Positions 6,736 through 9,228 of a stretch of DNA of 9,228 nt are shown here, piece after piece. The stretch is taken from assembly GCA_030596305.1 (NCBI GenBank), contig JAUVKK010000024.1, positions 1-9,228 on the forward strand, read 5' to 3'. Every line of letters begins with the position of its first letter. Positions within the stretch are counted from its first letter, which is position 1. The DNA comes from Helicobacteraceae bacterium (lineage in GTDB: Bacteria > Campylobacterota > Campylobacteria > Campylobacterales > Sulfurimonadaceae). A program made the translations under genes and the position numbers. Below the pieces are notes generated by a model. The model did not search any database and had not been told where the DNA came from. It saw nothing but the letters and a program-made list of their open reading frames with translations.

Positions 6736-8913
6736 ATGATAGCACTTAAAAATAGATTGCGACTGATCAGTCTCTTCCCGATTCTGATCCTCTTCGCTCT
6801 AGCAAGTTATTATGTTTTTACAGCATATACAAGTTACCAGTCAGCAAAAGTACTGCAGGCAAAACTGGATGAAAACGTCTTTTTGAACGACCTGGTCCGT
6901 AACCTGTCGCGCGAACGCGGTATGACCGTTATGTATCTGGGTAATCAATCAGAGACGACAAAAAAGTCACTGATCGCACAACGCGATATCGTTGATGAGA
7001 AACTGGCTGCCTTTGATGAGCATCTTTCACACAATGAACTACTGCACGACCATAGCGGTAAAGTCGACTGTATCGCTTGTAAAAGTCAAAAGACCATTGA
7101 TGATCACTTCCAGATCATTACCGACAGCCGCCCGGATGTAGATTCAGGTGAACTTGAATTTGAGGACATCTACGAAACGATCTATGGCGCTGCAGAGGCC
7201 GAAGTACTAAATGAACTTCGCTCAATCGGTGCGTTTAAAGTTGACCCTGAGATTGCTTCTCTTGCAAGTGCCTACATCAGTATTCTTGATGCAAAACACT
7301 TTTCGGGAGACGAACGTGACTTTATTAGTTACGCTCTGGCCCGTGCTACCAAGTTTGATGCAGAAGAGTTGAATATCTGGATTACGCTGATCGGTAAAGC
7401 TGACTCTATCAAGTATGACGGTATTCAAAATGACGCTGTTGTCGCTGAACTGACTGCTATCTTTACAGATGAAGACAATGCTGAGCTATTTGAAGATATT
7501 ACAACAGAACGTGCAGAGATCATGCAGGCTGTTAATGACGGCCTCTACTCAACAGAGTCTGGAATCTGGTTTACGATGTTATCAGAGAAGACCAATCTTC
7601 TTTCAGAAGCTGAGGCGATCATGATTGACGCTATGGCGGCTCGTTCGAATACTGTTCAAGAGAACGCGATCCAGGTCCTATCTATTGCTGTTGCGATCTG
7701 GATAGCTTCGCTACTGCTTGCATTCCTGGCTATTGTCCTTTCTAACGATATCGCGCGTAATATCAGAAACCTGGAGTCGGTCCTTAACCGTGTTGCAGAA
7801 GATACTGCTGACGAAGAAGATCTTGCTCACAAAATCAACCTTGATACTGCGGACGGTACTGCGCAAGCGTACGCTCTTCTTGAAAGTGTCATTGACCAGA
7901 CAAAACAAGAGTCTGAAAAAGCGATGGAGGCTTCAGAAGCCAAGTCGATGTTCCTTGCCAACATGTCACATGAGATCCGAACACCGCTTAACGGTATTGT
8001 TGGGTTTACGGAACTTCTTAAAGATACTAATCTTCAAGAGGAGCAGCGTGAGTTTATTGACATTATCGAGAAAAGTTCTGAGAATCTTCTTGAGATTATC
8101 AATAACATCCTTGACCTCTCTAAAATTGAGAGTAACAAACTTGAGATCGAAGAGATCGTCTTTAACCCTATCGAAGAGTTTGAATCAGCTGTTGAAGTCT
8201 ACGCAGTACGTGCTTCTGAAAAACATATCGATCTGGGTTGTTTCATTGATCCTGAGCTTGAGCGTCCGATCAAAGGTGATCCGACCAAACTTAAAGAGGT
8301 CATTATCAACCTTCTCTCTAATGCTGTCAAGTTTACAAACAGCGGCGGAAGCATCAATGTTGATGTCCGCAAACTCGCAACTGATGATCCTAACCGCACA
8401 CGCGTCCGCTTCGCGGTAGAAGATAGCGGTATCGGTGTTACCGCTGAGCAGAAAGCCAATATCTTCGAAGCCTTTGGTCAAGCCGATGTATCTACGTCAC
8501 GTAAATACGGTGGTACAGGCCTTGGTCTGACGATTTCCAGCCGTTTCGTTGAGCTTATGGGTGGTCAGCTTGATCTTGAGAGTGAACCAGGTCATGGAAC
8601 AACATTCTTCTTCGAACTTGAATTCGAAGAGATCGAAACACTTAATGACTCGATCAGCGGTACATTCAGCTATATCAATGCACTTATCCTTGAGTCAGAT
8701 ACTAAGACGAAACGTCAAGAGATCTACCTTAAAGAGTACCTTGACTTCTATGGTGTCAGTTACACAACATTCAAAGACATAACAGAGCTGCAAAAACTTG
8801 AGCGCCAGATCAACTACGACATGTTGTTTGTTGACTACGACTACACAACTGAGGCAGGCGTAGAAGAGTTCTCAAAACCACAACAAGACCTTGTACTTGT
8901 AAATAAATCATAA
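6736..8913 (+). CDS. NIT-domain hybrid sensor histidine kinase, cut inside its first receiver
   Basis: This 725-residue inner-membrane kinase starts 8 bases after AGGAG (6723-6727). TM1 lies at about 11-31. A periplasmic region of about 280 residues carries a NIT-type (nitrate/nitrite sensing family) start, [20 protein letters not shown] (51-70). TM2 is at 314-335, followed by a short HAMP-like linker. The HisKA box [13 protein letters not shown] has His412, the N box [10 protein letters not shown] has Asn529, the G1 box DSGIG starts at 563, and the G2 box GGTGLGL spans 592-598, so the kinase core is complete. From about 645 a degenerate receiver begins (ALILESD; FVDYDYT with Asp700 near the acceptor site). 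TAA at 8911 ends it after the fourth strand. The frame continues downstream with the missing part of this domain and a second receiver, so the gene appears interrupted. It is the third gene of the PAS-Hpt-kinase set. Nitrate as ligand is only a family-level guess; Cys112 and Cys115 in a His-rich stretch suggest a metal or redox cofactor. Confidence 0.9.
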   Translation: MIALKNRLRLISLFPILILFALASYYVFTAYTSYQSAKVLQAKLDENVFLNDLVRNLSRERGMTVMYLGNQSETTKKSLIAQRDIVDEKLAAFDEHLSHNELLHDHSGKVDCIACKSQKTIDDHFQIITDSRPDVDSGELEFEDIYETIYGAAEAEVLNELRSIGAFKVDPEIASLASAYISILDAKHFSGDERDFISYALARATKFDAEELNIWITLIGKADSIKYDGIQNDAVVAELTAIFTDEDNAELFEDITTERAEIMQAVNDGLYSTESGIWFTMLSEKTNLLSEAEAIMIDAMAARSNTVQENAIQVLSIAVAIWIASLLLAFLAIVLSNDIARNIRNLESVLNRVAEDTADEEDLAHKINLDTADGTAQAYALLESVIDQTKQESEKAMEASEAKSMFLANMSHEIRTPLNGIVGFTELLKDTNLQEEQREFIDIIEKSSENLLEIINNILDLSKIESNKLEIEEIVFNPIEEFESAVEVYAVRASEKHIDLGCFIDPELERPIKGDPTKLKEVIINLLSNAVKFTNSGGSINVDVRKLATDDPNRTRVRFAVEDSGIGVTAEQKANIFEAFGQADVSTSRKYGGTGLGLTISSRFVELMGGQLDLESEPGHGTTFFFELEFEEIETLNDSISGTFSYINALILESDTKTKRQEIYLKEYLDFYGVSYTTFKDITELQKLERQINYDMLFVDYDYTTEAGVEEFSKPQQDLVLVNKS
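8911..8913 (+). other. In-frame TAA interrupting the hybrid kinase
   Basis: The reading is AAA TCA TAA TAT ATG AAG AAA ATC. The codon falls between strand 4 (QDLVLVNKS) and the fifth strand and last helix (IFKVMYEP, then TKLKNVL) of one receiver fold. A single base change from TAT, TAC or CAA would create it. The stop is seen directly; that it is abnormal is inference from domain completeness. Confidence 0.75.
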
Positions 8914-8916
8914 TAT

Positions 8917-9228
8917 ATGAAGAAAATCGACTCTATGGGTCTGGAGATCTTCAAGGTTATGTATGAACCGATGCATGGTACAAAGCTCAAAAATGTTCTT
9001 GAATCATTTGATCTTGAATCATTCAACAATAAAAAAGCGCAGAAGATCCGTCATAAGAAATTTGATGCGGCTACGAGTAAATTTAAGGCAAAAGCCCTTG
9101 TCGCTGAAGACAACATCATTAATCAAAAACTGATCCGTCGTACACTCGAAGACCTGGGTCTTGAGATCACAGTGGCGAATAATGGTCTAGAAGCGTTCGA
9201 AAAACGTAAAAACGGCGACTATGACGTT
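8917..9228 (+). CDS. Continuation of the hybrid kinase: end of receiver 1 and start of receiver 2 (3' end outside window)
   Basis: The same frame as the kinase runs open from 8914 to the window end, with a possible restart ATG at 8917 (104 residues visible). The first 35 residues complete the preceding degenerate receiver (LEIFKVMYEP, then TKLKNVLESF). After a basic linker comes a canonical receiver: KALVAEDNIINQKLIRRTLEDLG, with the acidic pair Glu64-Asp65 (numbered from 8917) and then ANNGLEAFEKR. The acceptor Asp expected soon after DYDV lies beyond the window. No Shine-Dalgarno precedes ATG 8917, so independent translation is doubtful. Most likely it is the C-terminal part of the kinase separated by a premature stop. 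If expressed alone it would be a receiver protein with half a domain in front. Confidence 0.7.
   Translation, partial: MKKIDSMGLEIFKVMYEPMHGTKLKNVLESFDLESFNNKKAQKIRHKKFDAATSKFKAKALVAEDNIINQKLIRRTLEDLGLEITVANNGLEAFEKRKNGDYDV

Noticed and set aside
7718..8419. 233-residue plus-strand reading frame inside the kinase
   Set aside because: It is a frame-shifted shadow of the kinase core, rich in Leu/Ser/Arg with no recognisable domain, while the kinase frame shows all conserved boxes.
1..9228. CRISPR arrays, tRNA or rRNA genes, insertion sequences
   Set aside because: I saw no regularly spaced repeats, no tRNA-like cloverleaf with a CCA-type end, no rRNA core sequence and no transposase; gene density leaves little room for them.

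Overview
The window looks like a chromosomal segment of a Campylobacterota (Epsilonproteobacteria) bacterium, probably a sulfur- or hydrogen-oxidising type such as Sulfurimonas or a close relative. This assignment rests on protein style (a short NadB, a UvrC preceded by a DUF721/DciA-like gene, an Aer/CetB-like PAS protein, a NIT-domain hybrid kinase beside a separate Hpt protein) and on moderate, AT-leaning base composition. It comes from family recognition, not from a database search.

Left part, minus strand (1-2258): a compact three-gene set is read right to left. It starts with a very short lipoprotein of LptM type (2139-2258), then nadB (L-aspartate oxidase, first step of NAD synthesis), then the N-terminal half of an NhaD-type sodium/proton antiporter that runs off the left edge. 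Spacings are 5 and 10 bases, so co-transcription is likely. Middle part, plus strand (2229-4452): a DUF721/DciA-like gene overlaps uvrC (nucleotide excision repair) by 17 bases. The two divergent sets overlap at their 5' ends, and a consensus extended -10 box predicts a leaderless message for the DUF721 gene.

The 132-base gap after uvrC holds a 48-bp imperfect palindrome centred on ACGT and a possible promoter. Right part, plus strand (4585-9228): a signalling operon encodes a stand-alone PAS protein, a very acidic protein with two Hpt domains (the second without its phosphorylatable histidine), and a membrane hybrid histidine kinase with a NIT-type periplasmic sensor. Together they form most of a multistep phosphorelay: kinase, receiver, separate Hpt. 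A final output regulator is not visible.

The most notable point is an in-frame TAA at 8911-8913. It cuts the hybrid kinase inside its first, degenerate receiver domain. The same frame stays open to the window end and encodes the rest of that receiver plus the start of a second, canonical one. There is no visible ribosome binding site to restart translation, so this is a nonsense mutation, a sequence error, or an unusual split or readthrough gene.
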